Assembly (NCBI GenBank): GCA_003511845.1
Contig: DOIV01000096.1
Span: forward strand, 1 to 6,372
Length of the DNA: 6,372 nucleotides
Source: Flavobacteriaceae bacterium
GTDB lineage: Bacteria > Bacteroidota > Bacteroidia > Flavobacteriales > Flavobacteriaceae
Direction of reading: 5' to 3'
Shown: positions 1-5,615 of the stretch, in pieces
How positions within the stretch are numbered: position 1 is the stretch's first letter
Layout: every line of letters starts with the position of its first letter
Position numbers and translations under genes: made by a program
Notes under the pieces: generated by a model
Seen by the model: the letters and a program-made list of their open reading frames with translations, nothing else
What the model was told of the DNA's origin: nothing
Databases searched by the model: none

Positions 1-303
1 CAGGTTTCTATTATGGTTTATTTAATGGTTGGAGTTGATGATGGTTCAAAATTAGACAATGACGATATGACAACTGAACATTTTGTGGTTATTGTAGGAA
101 TGGGGACTGATGCAACTGGAAATTTTTTCTTATTCTATGACAATGCAGTAGCAAATAATACCATAGGTACATCTCCTAAAAATAAACTTTACTGTAAATG
201 CACAGATTATAAATTACAAGGAGTTGGTGATATTGCAAATTCATATATCCAAGGAAGTGCAAAACAAAAATATACAGTAACTCAAATTAGGGAAACAAAA
301 TGA
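1..303 (+). CDS. C-terminal end of a papain-like (C39/NlpC-type) domain protein, probable toxin/effector (5' end outside window)
   Basis: The reading frame is open from base 1 (QVSI precedes the first Met at 13), so this is most likely the tail of a longer protein whose start lies upstream. About 100 residues are visible. The segment TTEHFVVIVGMGTD, followed about 20 residues later by FLFYDNAV, matches the second half of a papain-like fold: a His at the start of a hydrophobic strand (H23 counting from the Met at 13), then a strand ending in Asp-Asn (43-44). The catalytic Cys would lie upstream and cannot be checked. Domains of this type occur as C-terminal peptidase or peptidoglycan amidase modules of secreted toxins, including type VI effectors in Bacteroidetes; that role is inferred. 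The stop overlaps the next gene's start (ATGA at 300-303), as expected for a toxin coupled to its immunity gene. A housekeeping peptidase remains possible. Confidence 0.6.
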   Translation, partial: QVSIMVYLMVGVDDGSKLDNDDMTTEHFVVIVGMGTDATGNFFLFYDNAVANNTIGTSPKNKLYCKCTDYKLQGVGDIANSYIQGSAKQKYTVTQIRETK

Positions 304-785
304 GAAAAATAACTATAATATTATTTGGGATTTTATTTATCTTTTCTTGTAATAACCTTAACTCTAATTCAAAAAAAACAGTAATAAATAAAGAACAAAA
401 CAAAGATAGAAACTCAACTTTATTAATTTTTGAAGATGGTGTTTCATTAAACATTGTTTCTAATTTTTTTTCGCAAAAAAAAAATGATTCTATCTCTTCA
501 AAAACTAAGGAAATTAAAGGAAAATACTTGTATTGCGGTAAATCCAATTTGAATAAAAATCTTTTTAAAATCTGCAATAAAAAAGAGTACGAAAAAATAA
601 AAAAAATAAATACCTCACACAGTATTGTCATAGAAAATGATACTTTATACTTTAGTGGAAGAGATTATTTAAGTTGTTTACAAGAAAATGATAGTATTTT
701 ATTAAAATCAACTGTATATACTTTTCATCAAGAAAAGAAAGAAACCAATTTATTAATAATTAATAATTTTATCATAATGAAATAA
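300..785 (+). CDS. Small lipoprotein, candidate immunity protein of the upstream toxin-like gene
   Basis: This is a 161-residue protein of no family I recognise. It starts MRKITIILFGILFIFSC: a short basic n-region, a hydrophobic core of about 12 residues and a lipobox IFS-C with the lipidated Cys at 17, so it should be anchored on the periplasmic side of a membrane. The mature part opens with a polar Asn/Ser/Lys linker. It contains three more Cys (in YCGKS, KICNKK and SCLQE) and several predicted beta strands, and ends in a hydrophobic INNFIIMK. The start codon overlaps the preceding stop by 4 bp (ATGA), so the pair is translationally coupled. A periplasmic lipoprotein directly behind a cell-wall- or periplasm-acting toxin is a common arrangement for an immunity protein. 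That role rests on context only. The gene is very AT-rich, with long A runs. A fold-back repeat element begins 6 bp after the stop. Confidence 0.7.
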   Translation: MRKITIILFGILFIFSCNNLNSNSKKTVINKEQNKDRNSTLLIFEDGVSLNIVSNFFSQKKNDSISSKTKEIKGKYLYCGKSNLNKNLFKICNKKEYEKIKKINTSHSIVIENDTLYFSGRDYLSCLQENDSILLKSTVYTFHQEKKETNLLIINNFIIMK

Positions 786-790
786 AAAAC

Positions 791-926
791 GGTTTAGAAC
801 ACCGTATAAAATTAATTGCTGTTTTTAGCTTATTTACGAAAGTTCTCGTAGACTTTAAACCTGTGTTTTATTTACTAATTTTAGTGCTTAAAACACGCAA
901 CTAACCTTATACCATACTTTGGGGGC
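791..926 (+). repeat. Imperfect inverted-repeat (attC-like) element 1
   Basis: This long fold-back structure fills the gap between the lipoprotein stop and the next start. GTATAA (804-809) pairs with TTATAC (907-912). TTGCTGTTTTTAGC (816-829) pairs with GCTTAAAACACGCAA (886-900) with one bulged base and a mismatch. The loop holds a weaker internal fold around 845-866. It shares ordered blocks with the element at 1909-2098: AACA..GTATAAAA, GCTTATTTAC (828-837), TTAGTGCTT and AAACACGC. Outer ends are AAC at 798-800 and TTTGGGGGC at 918-926, the positions where an integron attC site has RYYYAAC and GTTRRRY, but the right end departs from that consensus (TTTG rather than GTTG). It is either a recombination site of a cassette system or a dispersed flavobacterial intergenic repeat. 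The homology between the two copies is directly visible. Confidence 0.65.
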
Positions 927-939
927 ATAATTAAAAAAA

Positions 940-1896
940 ATGAAAAGAAGTACTAAAAATCTACTTATTGCAATTGGAATTCCAACCTTATATGCAATTG
1001 TTTTAAGAATAGCTTTTGGAGTTAAAAATTGGAATGAACTTTTTTCGGTGATGTCAGTAACATTTTTATTCTTACTTCCAACCATAGTTGGTGCATTAAC
1101 TGTTTATTTATCCGATAAAAATAAAGTTGAAAAATTATCTTATCGAATTTTCGCTCCTTGGGTGCCAATATTTTTATTTCTTATAATCACATTATTGTTA
1201 GCTATCGAAGGTTGGGCTTGTTGGTTAATGATTCTTCCTGTCTTTTTAATTGCAACTTCAATTGGAGGCTTAATTGGTGGGTATCTAAAATTAAAAAGAA
1301 GAAATGACAGACTGAATATTTCATTACTTGTTCTTATTCCTTTTTTAATTTCTCCAGTTGAACAATTAATTGAAAAAATACCAGGGAATTACAAGGCATA
1401 TACGTATATAGATATTAATTCAAGTGCAGAGAAAATTTGGGAAAATGTTACAAGAGTAAGAACAATAGAAAAAGATGAAGATACAGGTTATTTAACTGAA
1501 TTTTTAGGATTTCCTAGACCATTAAAAGCAGAACTGAACTATAACGGAGTTGGTGCTTATCGAGAAGCAAGTTTTACAAATGGACTAGTATTCAGGGAAA
1601 CTGTAACTGAATATGAAGAGAATAAAAAAATGGTATTTTCAATTAAAGCCAATACTTATGAAATTCCATCTACAACTCTTGATGAACATATTTTAATCGG
1701 AGGAGAATATTTTGATGTATTAAACGGGACTTATGAGCTTGAAAAACTTAGTGAAGGAAAATATCGTTTACATTTATATAGTAATTTTAAAATGAATACA
1801 ACTTTTAACTTTTATGCTGGCTGGTGGGGAAAAATAATAATGAAAGACATACAAAATAACATTTTAAAGGTTGAAAAGAAACGAGCAGAAGAATAA
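940..1896 (+). CDS. Membrane protein with N-terminal transmembrane segments and C-terminal SRPBCC (START/Bet v1-like) domain
   Basis: This protein has 318 residues. Hydrophobic segments lie at about 8-27, 33-57, 70-90, 92-116 and 126-144. The positive clusters 60-69 (KNKVEKLSYR) and 116-124 (KLKRRNDR) mark cytoplasmic loops. If the fifth segment spans the membrane, the C-terminal domain faces the periplasm; if not, it is cytosolic. From about 152 (YKAYTYIDINSSAEKIWENV) to 315 the sequence has the polyketide cyclase/SRPBCC pattern: an opening strand, the SSAEKIWENVTRV helix, alternating beta strands (TETVTEYEENKKMVFSIKA-like), and a closing amphipathic helix WWGKIIMKDIQNNILKVEKK. SRPBCC domains bind hydrophobic ligands; the ligand here is unknown. 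ATG 940 follows an A-rich leader (TTAAAAAAAATG) with no Shine-Dalgarno site, normal for Bacteroidetes. The gene sits alone between two related fold-back elements, like a single-gene cassette. I see no clear promoter of its own. Confidence 0.75.
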   Translation: MKRSTKNLLIAIGIPTLYAIVLRIAFGVKNWNELFSVMSVTFLFLLPTIVGALTVYLSDKNKVEKLSYRIFAPWVPIFLFLIITLLLAIEGWACWLMILPVFLIATSIGGLIGGYLKLKRRNDRLNISLLVLIPFLISPVEQLIEKIPGNYKAYTYIDINSSAEKIWENVTRVRTIEKDEDTGYLTEFLGFPRPLKAELNYNGVGAYREASFTNGLVFRETVTEYEENKKMVFSIKANTYEIPSTTLDEHILIGGEYFDVLNGTYELEKLSEGKYRLHLYSNFKMNTTFNFYAGWWGKIIMKDIQNNILKVEKKRAEE

Positions 1897-1908
1897 AAAA
1901 ACTGGTGG

Positions 1909-2098
1909 TAACAATGTGTATAAAACATAGCTAGTAAGTGCTAAATCTAGAGGTTTGTGCTTATTTACAAAGTCCGCCAAATTTTTAATTTGGCTTTTAA
2001 AATAAGAAAGATAAAAACAAAATATAAAAATGTGGCTAAGTGCTAACCCGAAAATTAGTACTTTTAAATACGCTACGTTTCATACACGAGACGTTGTA
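1909..2098 (+). repeat. Imperfect inverted-repeat (attC-like) element 2
   Basis: This element starts 13 bp after the SRPBCC gene stop. GTGTATAAAAC (1916-1926) pairs with GTTTCATACAC (2077-2087) at 10 of 11 positions. ACAA (1911-1914) pairs with TTGT (2094-2097). TAGC (1929-1932) pairs with GCTA (2072-2075), and AAGTGCTAA near 1937 pairs roughly with TTAGTACTT (2055-2063). A separate central hairpin sits at 1976-1994. Blocks shared in order with element 1 include GCTTATTTAC (1959-1968), AAAGT..C, TTAGTACTT and AAATACGC. The outer ends GGTAAC and CGTTGT sit where attC core sites would be, but GTTGTAA is not a strict GTTRRRY. It is longer than element 1 (about 190 versus 136 bp), as expected for a variable-length fold-back site. 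The 1897-2160 gap contains this element and the IS-like fragment and no gene. Confidence 0.65.
1976..1994. terminator. Perfect 8-bp hairpin followed by TTTT, possible terminator within element 2
   Basis: GCCAAATT (1976-1983), loop TTT, AATTTGGC (1987-1994) is a perfect 8-bp stem followed by TTTTAAAAT. It lies between the + strand genes and the convergent minus-strand operon, so it could end transcription of the + units. The stem is AT-rich and therefore weak. It is equally well explained as the apical hairpin of the larger fold-back element. Confidence 0.35.
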
Positions 2099-2106
2099 AA
2101 ACATAC

Positions 2107-2160
2107 TGACCCGTCCTAAAATATGTATACACAAAACGATACCGTAACTTTAACACATAA
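2107..2160. mobile_element. Possible terminal remnant of an IS3-family insertion sequence
   Basis: TGACCCGTCCTAAAATATGT (2107-2126), followed by a TATACAC/AAAACGATAC stretch, resembles the ends of IS3-type elements of Bacteroidetes as I remember them (TGACC-GTCCTAAAAT type). No transposase, opposite inverted repeat or target duplication is present in the window, so only a fragment or solo end would be here. It lies directly after the element 2 boundary and directly before the stop codon of the convergent C45 gene. The palindrome TGTATACA is at 2124-2131. The match is from memory and not checked. Confidence 0.3.
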
Positions 2161-3858
2161 TTACCTTTCAATCCTCCTCAACCTTTTTTCAATCCGTTTT
2201 TTATCAGGAATGGTAGTAACTTCTTTTGTCAATGCCAATTCAAACTCTTTTTTTGCTGCTGCAAGAAAACCTCTTTGAAAATAATACTCACCTACTAAAG
2301 CATAAGCTTCCCAATAATTGGGATTGGCTCTTTTAAAATCATATAAAAACTCAGGACTTGCCTTTTCTTTTTTGTCAATAATCTGGTGTAGTACGTGCCT
2401 TAATTTTCGGTACCTTTCATAATTTACAAAAGCTTGAGTATTTATAAAATCATCTTTCGGAATATTAAAGCTTTCTTCTGAAATGGTTTTATTAAAATTT
2501 TGATTTCCTGCCTCGCCAGTAGGCGGGTCAAATTTTTGAAATACTTTATTTAAATCATAACATACAAATTCTCCTAATTGATACGGATTGGAAGAAACCC
2601 ATACTTTTAACTCTTCTGGTTGAAAAACAATGGAATGATGTGCTAACAACTGATTTAATGCCTTTTCATTACCATATCCAATTTCTTTATCTTTTAAACC
2701 TTCTTTATTTCTTAAAATAGTTACTGCAATTTCAGGAGTAACTTTATCCTTTGTATTTAACAATTCTTCCAATCTTTGGTGTCTATATTGCGAATGACTT
2801 TCTGCTTTTTGTTTGTTGTTATTGTTGTCATCCGCGTAAGCCTTACTTTGAAAATGATTTGAACAAATTAATTCACCCTTATTCTTCACCTCATACACCC
2901 CAAAATTATTTGGTGATACTTCTATACTCACTGCCTTTCCGTCTTTAGCACTACCAACAAGTATTGCTTCAGAAACAAAAACTTTTCTTTTTTTAGCGAT
3001 ATTTATAGCTTCATCAATAGTCGATGCATATTGTAAAATCTCTCTAGTCACTAAAGAAATTGGAGTTTTAGCATATAAAGGGATGTCAGACTTCCCAGCA
3101 TTAATGGTTACTGTCAATCCTTGATCATTCATGCCCGAAACGACACCAATCATACCTCCCCAAGTAACCGACATGAATTTATAACCTTTATCAGGATTCA
3201 CAAATGCCACTATTTTCTCTTTTGCAAACTCATCACCAGCATAAAAATCAAAATTACGACCGATGAGTAAATTTCCATCTGCAGATTTATCACCCCAAAC
3301 GGCAAAAGAAGAGCAGCCTACCAATGCTAAATCTTTTAAAGCATGACCAATATCATGTGCTCCATGTAAATATAGACTTCTTAAATAATCATTTGCGACA
3401 TCATCAAATTGATTGCCTGCATAACGAGAAACCCCGTAAATTTCTGTTTGATATTCATCAATAATATACAGATACAGCTTTCTATTGTACCAAGCCAAAA
3501 ATTTCACTAACAACTTTTGTTTAAATTTTGAAGGGACTAAATCTTTTATTTTGGAAAAAAATATAGCTTCTTGTCGTTGCAATAATTCTTGGGTTAAACT
3601 ACCGTTTGCTAAACCTCGTTCTAAAGGACCTCCCTTTATGTATAACTCCCATAAACCTTGCTTATTTTTTCTTAATTGATTTTTACCTAGCGTAAAAAGT
3701 GTATCGTTAACTTTAATCCTATCTTGAATTTTAAGTTCTGATTGGTTGAATTGAGGTTGGTTTTTAAGTGATTTAGATACTCCACAAGAGGTTAATAGGA
3801 ATATGAATCCAATCAATGTGATGAGATTATATTTTAAGTTGTGAACCCCTCCGCCCAT
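2161..3858 (-). CDS. Lipoprotein C45-family (penicillin acyltransferase-like) autoproteolytic acyltransferase/hydrolase with TPR-like C-terminus
   Basis: This protein has 565 residues. The signal peptide has a hydrophobic core LITLIGFIFLL and a lipobox LTS-C with Cys25, so it is an exported lipoprotein. The Ntn-hydrolase core shows ALVGCSSFAVWG with the predicted nucleophile Cys182 after Gly181, the same Gly-Cys bond cleaved on maturation of fungal acyl-CoA:6-aminopenicillanate acyltransferase. It is followed by GNLLIGRNFDF (195-205), MIGVVSGMNDQGLTV (236-250) and SNHF (333-336), all typical C45 landmarks. Residues 515-545 (YWEAYALVGEYYFQRGFLAA onward) look like one TPR. The family makes or breaks amide/ester acyl bonds; the substrate here is unknown. 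Such genes accompany flexirubin/aryl-polyene clusters in Flavobacteriia, and the upstream oxidoreductase and acyltransferase fit that. The ATG at 3858 is the only plausible start, and its first codons (MGGGV) come from a repeat-like GGCGGAGGGGTT. A GC-rich palindrome interrupts residues 444-450. Confidence 0.85.
   Translation of the reverse strand: MGGGVHNLKYNLITLIGFIFLLTSCGVSKSLKNQPQFNQSELKIQDRIKVNDTLFTLGKNQLRKNKQGLWELYIKGGPLERGLANGSLTQELLQRQEAIFFSKIKDLVPSKFKQKLLVKFLAWYNRKLYLYIIDEYQTEIYGVSRYAGNQFDDVANDYLRSLYLHGAHDIGHALKDLALVGCSSFAVWGDKSADGNLLIGRNFDFYAGDEFAKEKIVAFVNPDKGYKFMSVTWGGMIGVVSGMNDQGLTVTINAGKSDIPLYAKTPISLVTREILQYASTIDEAINIAKKRKVFVSEAILVGSAKDGKAVSIEVSPNNFGVYEVKNKGELICSNHFQSKAYADDNNNNKQKAESHSQYRHQRLEELLNTKDKVTPEIAVTILRNKEGLKDKEIGYGNEKALNQLLAHHSIVFQPEELKVWVSSNPYQLGEFVCYDLNKVFQKFDPPTGEAGNQNFNKTISEESFNIPKDDFINTQAFVNYERYRKLRHVLHQIIDKKEKASPEFLYDFKRANPNYWEAYALVGEYYFQRGFLAAAKKEFELALTKEVTTIPDKKRIEKRLRRIER
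2507..2527. repeat. GC-rich 21-bp palindrome embedded in frame in the C45 gene
   Basis: CCTGCCT (2507-2513), spacer CGCCAGT, AGGCGGG (2521-2527): arms match at 6 of 7 positions. It is 15/21 G+C or more in an otherwise very AT-rich gene. On the coding strand it equals seven codons and adds the residues PPTGEAG without breaking the frame. It looks like a small palindromic repeat inserted in a surface loop between the Ntn-hydrolase core and the TPR-like tail. Confidence 0.5.
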
Positions 3859-3920
3859 AATATTTATTGTACAAATTTAAAAATTCTAACTAGGCACCTC
3901 CCCTTGAAAATAAGTGGAGG
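3841..3920 (-). repeat. CCTCC/GGAGG hairpin plus GGAGGGGTT tail, intergenic repeat overlapping the C45 start
   Basis: On the + strand CCTCCCCTT (3897-3905) and AAGTGGAGG (3912-3920) form a 9-bp stem with one mismatch and a 6-base loop. Further along the minus strand the motif GGCGGAGGGGTTCAC (3855-3841) contains the second to sixth codons of the C45 lipoprotein. The combination of a CCTCC hairpin and a following GGAGGGGTT is a recurrent intergenic motif that I associate with Bacteroidetes genomes (recollection). It lies between two genes of the operon, where it could also act as a processing or attenuation hairpin. Confidence 0.45.
3872..3879 (-). promoter_or_regulatory. Possible Bacteroidetes -7 promoter box (TAAATTTG) for the C45 gene
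   Basis: On the minus strand TAAATTTG matches the TAnnTTTG consensus of Bacteroidetes sigma-A promoters exactly, 13 bp before the ATG at 3858. No clear TTG-type -33 box lies at the usual distance, and the transcript leader would be under 10 bases. It may give the C45 gene its own expression despite the operon layout, or be a chance match in AT-rich DNA. Confidence 0.3.
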
Positions 3921-4039
3921 AACTTTCGTTTTTATTAATCAACTCTGTTTTGTTAACGATTTAAGTACAATTGCCATTCTGACAAAAGAGAAACCTCATG
4001 AAATTGAAACCATCATTAAGCAGATTTCTAGTGCCTAGT
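3889..4039. repeat. 151-bp segment bounded by perfect 9-bp inverted repeats
   Basis: ACTAGGCAC (3889-3897) and GTGCCTAGT (4031-4039) are exact reverse complements and bracket most of the 230-bp gap between the oxidoreductase and C45 genes. The left arm runs straight into the CCTCC hairpin. No target-site duplication is visible. The interior holds a + strand open frame without a proper start (ending at 4038) that looks weakly protein-like. It could be a MITE-like or decayed mobile piece, or a chance inverted repeat. The rest of the gap shows no gene on the minus strand. Confidence 0.4.
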
Positions 4040-4068
4040 AATGGTGTTTTATTGCGTCAATACCATCC

Positions 4069-4101
4069 TGACTCTTGTGTCTTGATTCTTACTCTTGATT
4101 C
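4069..4101 (-). repeat. Degenerate ~13-bp tandem repeat crossing the oxidoreductase stop codon
   Basis: Read on the minus strand, CAAGAGTAAGAAT and CAAGAGTCAGGAT (11 of 13 identical) flank CAAGACA. GAATCAAGA occurs twice in direct succession at a 13-bp period (from 4101 and from 4088). The TAA stop of the oxidoreductase (4091-4089) lies inside the first unit, so its last residues NQE are repeat-encoded. Confidence 0.5.
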
Positions 4102-5615
4102 GCACTTGCAATTTTTTCTAATAACATTTCCCTTCCAACAATTTCAGAACAAGTAAGTACTGCACTAATGGTAACCCCCAACACACCATGCATATTCAAA
4201 CTTTGTCCTGTAAAAAACAGATTTTTTAATTTTGTTTTTGGAGATAAAAAAGATTTCATAGGGCTGTCAGCATCCTTTACATAGCCATACATTGAACCTC
4301 TATTCACACCTATATAATCTCTGTACGACAAAGGAGTAGACGCATGTACAGATTGGATAGCTTCTCTAATATTAGGAAATTTTTTCTCTAACTCTGTTAG
4401 CATTACTTCTAATTTTCTTGTCTTAAACTCATTATAAGACTCACCTCTATCATTTTTATCTACTATGGTGTTAAACGTATTCTCCCAAGGTGTTACTTCA
4501 TCAAAATTCATATAACTAATTACGGTCATATTCTCTGCCCATTTACCAATATTTTTCTTGGCACTCATAGAGACCCAATAACCTTCTGGCCAACTTTCTT
4601 GAGTGTATTCTTGAGCTGTCCATACCTTTTTATAATCTTTAAAATGGTAATTATTATAATTTAAATATGGGAAAGACTCTGGCTTAAAAACAATATAAAT
4701 ACTAAAAGCTGAAATGATACTTTCAATATTATTGATACGACTTACATAAGATTTTCTTAATTTATTATCACCCAACATTTTGATCGTATGTTTAGGTTCA
4801 ATATTTGAAATAAATAAATTTGCAAAAATTTCTGTGCCATTTTTTAGCAGTACAGAAACCAGTTTGTTTTCTTCAAAGCCAAATTGAGTTACTTCACTCC
4901 TCTTATACACTTCACCGCCAAACTCTTTAAGTTTTCGAATCAATAATTTTGCTATTTGCCCACCGCCATTCACACATCTATACGAACTTTGTATATAAGA
5001 GTTTACAGATAGTGCATGAACATATAATGGTGTTTTTTCACCATCACCTGCATATAAAAAATTGGAGCCAGCCAATACAGATTTTAATTTTTCATTTGTG
5101 GTTATACTATCTAAAAAATCACTTATTTTTAAAGACAACAACTCTGTATTTTCATAAAACACTGATGTTGGCTGTAAATTATACAATGGAAAACTATTGC
5201 AGGTATCAATTAACTTTTTACAATAAACCTGTATCGCTTCTGCCTCATCAGGAAATTGTTCAATTAGTTTATTCGCAAAATTCTCATAGCCTTGAGCATG
5301 AGGATATTCAATTTTATCATCATCAAAAGTAATAACATCATATTTATCTATATCTAATTTTTTAAGTTTTAGGTCATCCATAATGCCTAAATACTTAAAG
5401 TACATGTATAAGTTCTGACCTTTATCTAAGCCTCCAATATAATGGATGCCTGTATCAAAAATAGTTTTATCTCTTACAAAAATTTGCAAATTACCACCAT
5501 ATTGATTGTTTTTTTCAAACACACAAACTTTATAACCTTCTCTGGCTAAAATATTCGCGGATACCAATCCGCCCAAACCACTACCAATAATTATGACATC
5601 ATATTTTTCCTTCAT
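4089..5615 (-). CDS. NAD(P)/FAD-dependent oxidoreductase of the phytoene desaturase/carotenoid isomerase (CrtI/CrtISO) type
   Basis: This 508-residue protein has the usual length for CrtI-like flavoproteins. The N-terminus has the dinucleotide-binding motif VIIIGSGLGGLVSANILARE (8-27) with the terminal acidic residue of the Rossmann unit in VCVFEKN (31-37), then the YGGNLQ and DTGIHYIGG segments typical of carotenoid isomerase/retinol saturase relatives. RCVNGGGQIAKLL in mid-protein is the usual substrate-domain Gly motif. The C-terminal FAD-contact motif is NLFFTGQSLNMHGVLGVTIS (465-484). Members act on polyene chains as desaturases, isomerases or saturases. Here an aryl-polyene (flexirubin) substrate is inferred from the neighbours. 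The ATG overlaps the upstream gene's stop by 4 bp (ATGA at 5615-5612 on the minus strand), indicating translational coupling. The final residues fall in a short tandem repeat. No signal peptide is seen; it is expected to act at the cytoplasmic membrane or in the cytosol. Confidence 0.87.
   Translation of the reverse strand: MKEKYDVIIIGSGLGGLVSANILAREGYKVCVFEKNNQYGGNLQIFVRDKTIFDTGIHYIGGLDKGQNLYMYFKYLGIMDDLKLKKLDIDKYDVITFDDDKIEYPHAQGYENFANKLIEQFPDEAEAIQVYCKKLIDTCNSFPLYNLQPTSVFYENTELLSLKISDFLDSITTNEKLKSVLAGSNFLYAGDGEKTPLYVHALSVNSYIQSSYRCVNGGGQIAKLLIRKLKEFGGEVYKRSEVTQFGFEENKLVSVLLKNGTEIFANLFISNIEPKHTIKMLGDNKLRKSYVSRINNIESIISAFSIYIVFKPESFPYLNYNNYHFKDYKKVWTAQEYTQESWPEGYWVSMSAKKNIGKWAENMTVISYMNFDEVTPWENTFNTIVDKNDRGESYNEFKTRKLEVMLTELEKKFPNIREAIQSVHASTPLSYRDYIGVNRGSMYGYVKDADSPMKSFLSPKTKLKNLFFTGQSLNMHGVLGVTISAVLTCSEIVGREMLLEKIASANQE

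Noticed and set aside
287..631. 114-codon minus-strand frame opposite the lipoprotein gene
   Set aside because: It is antisense to a gene with a clear lipobox and coupled start; its Phe/Leu-rich translation is what the complement of an AT-rich Lys/Asn gene gives.
913..921. Promoter -7 box near TACTTTG upstream of the SRPBCC gene
   Set aside because: The spacing is one base short of TAnnTTTG and no -33 TTG is suitably placed.
786..939. Riboswitch or structured leader for the SRPBCC gene
   Set aside because: The structure is homologous to the element after that gene, which precedes no + strand gene, so it is a repeat or recombination element rather than a gene-specific leader.
791..2098. Canonical integron attC sites
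   Set aside because: The fold-back shape and position fit, but the right core sites are not GTTRRRY and no integrase is in the window, so only 'attC-like' is claimed.
3841..4038. 65-codon + strand frame in the gap between the oxidoreductase and C45 genes
   Set aside because: Its only start is a GTG inside the C45 coding sequence, and its first third overlaps the hairpin repeat. The latter part looks slightly protein-like but has no recognisable family, so it is mentioned only as a possible remnant.
4949..5332. 127-codon + strand frame opposite the FAD oxidoreductase
   Set aside because: The minus strand encodes a well-supported flavoprotein across this whole interval; the + frame is His/Tyr-rich with no motif.
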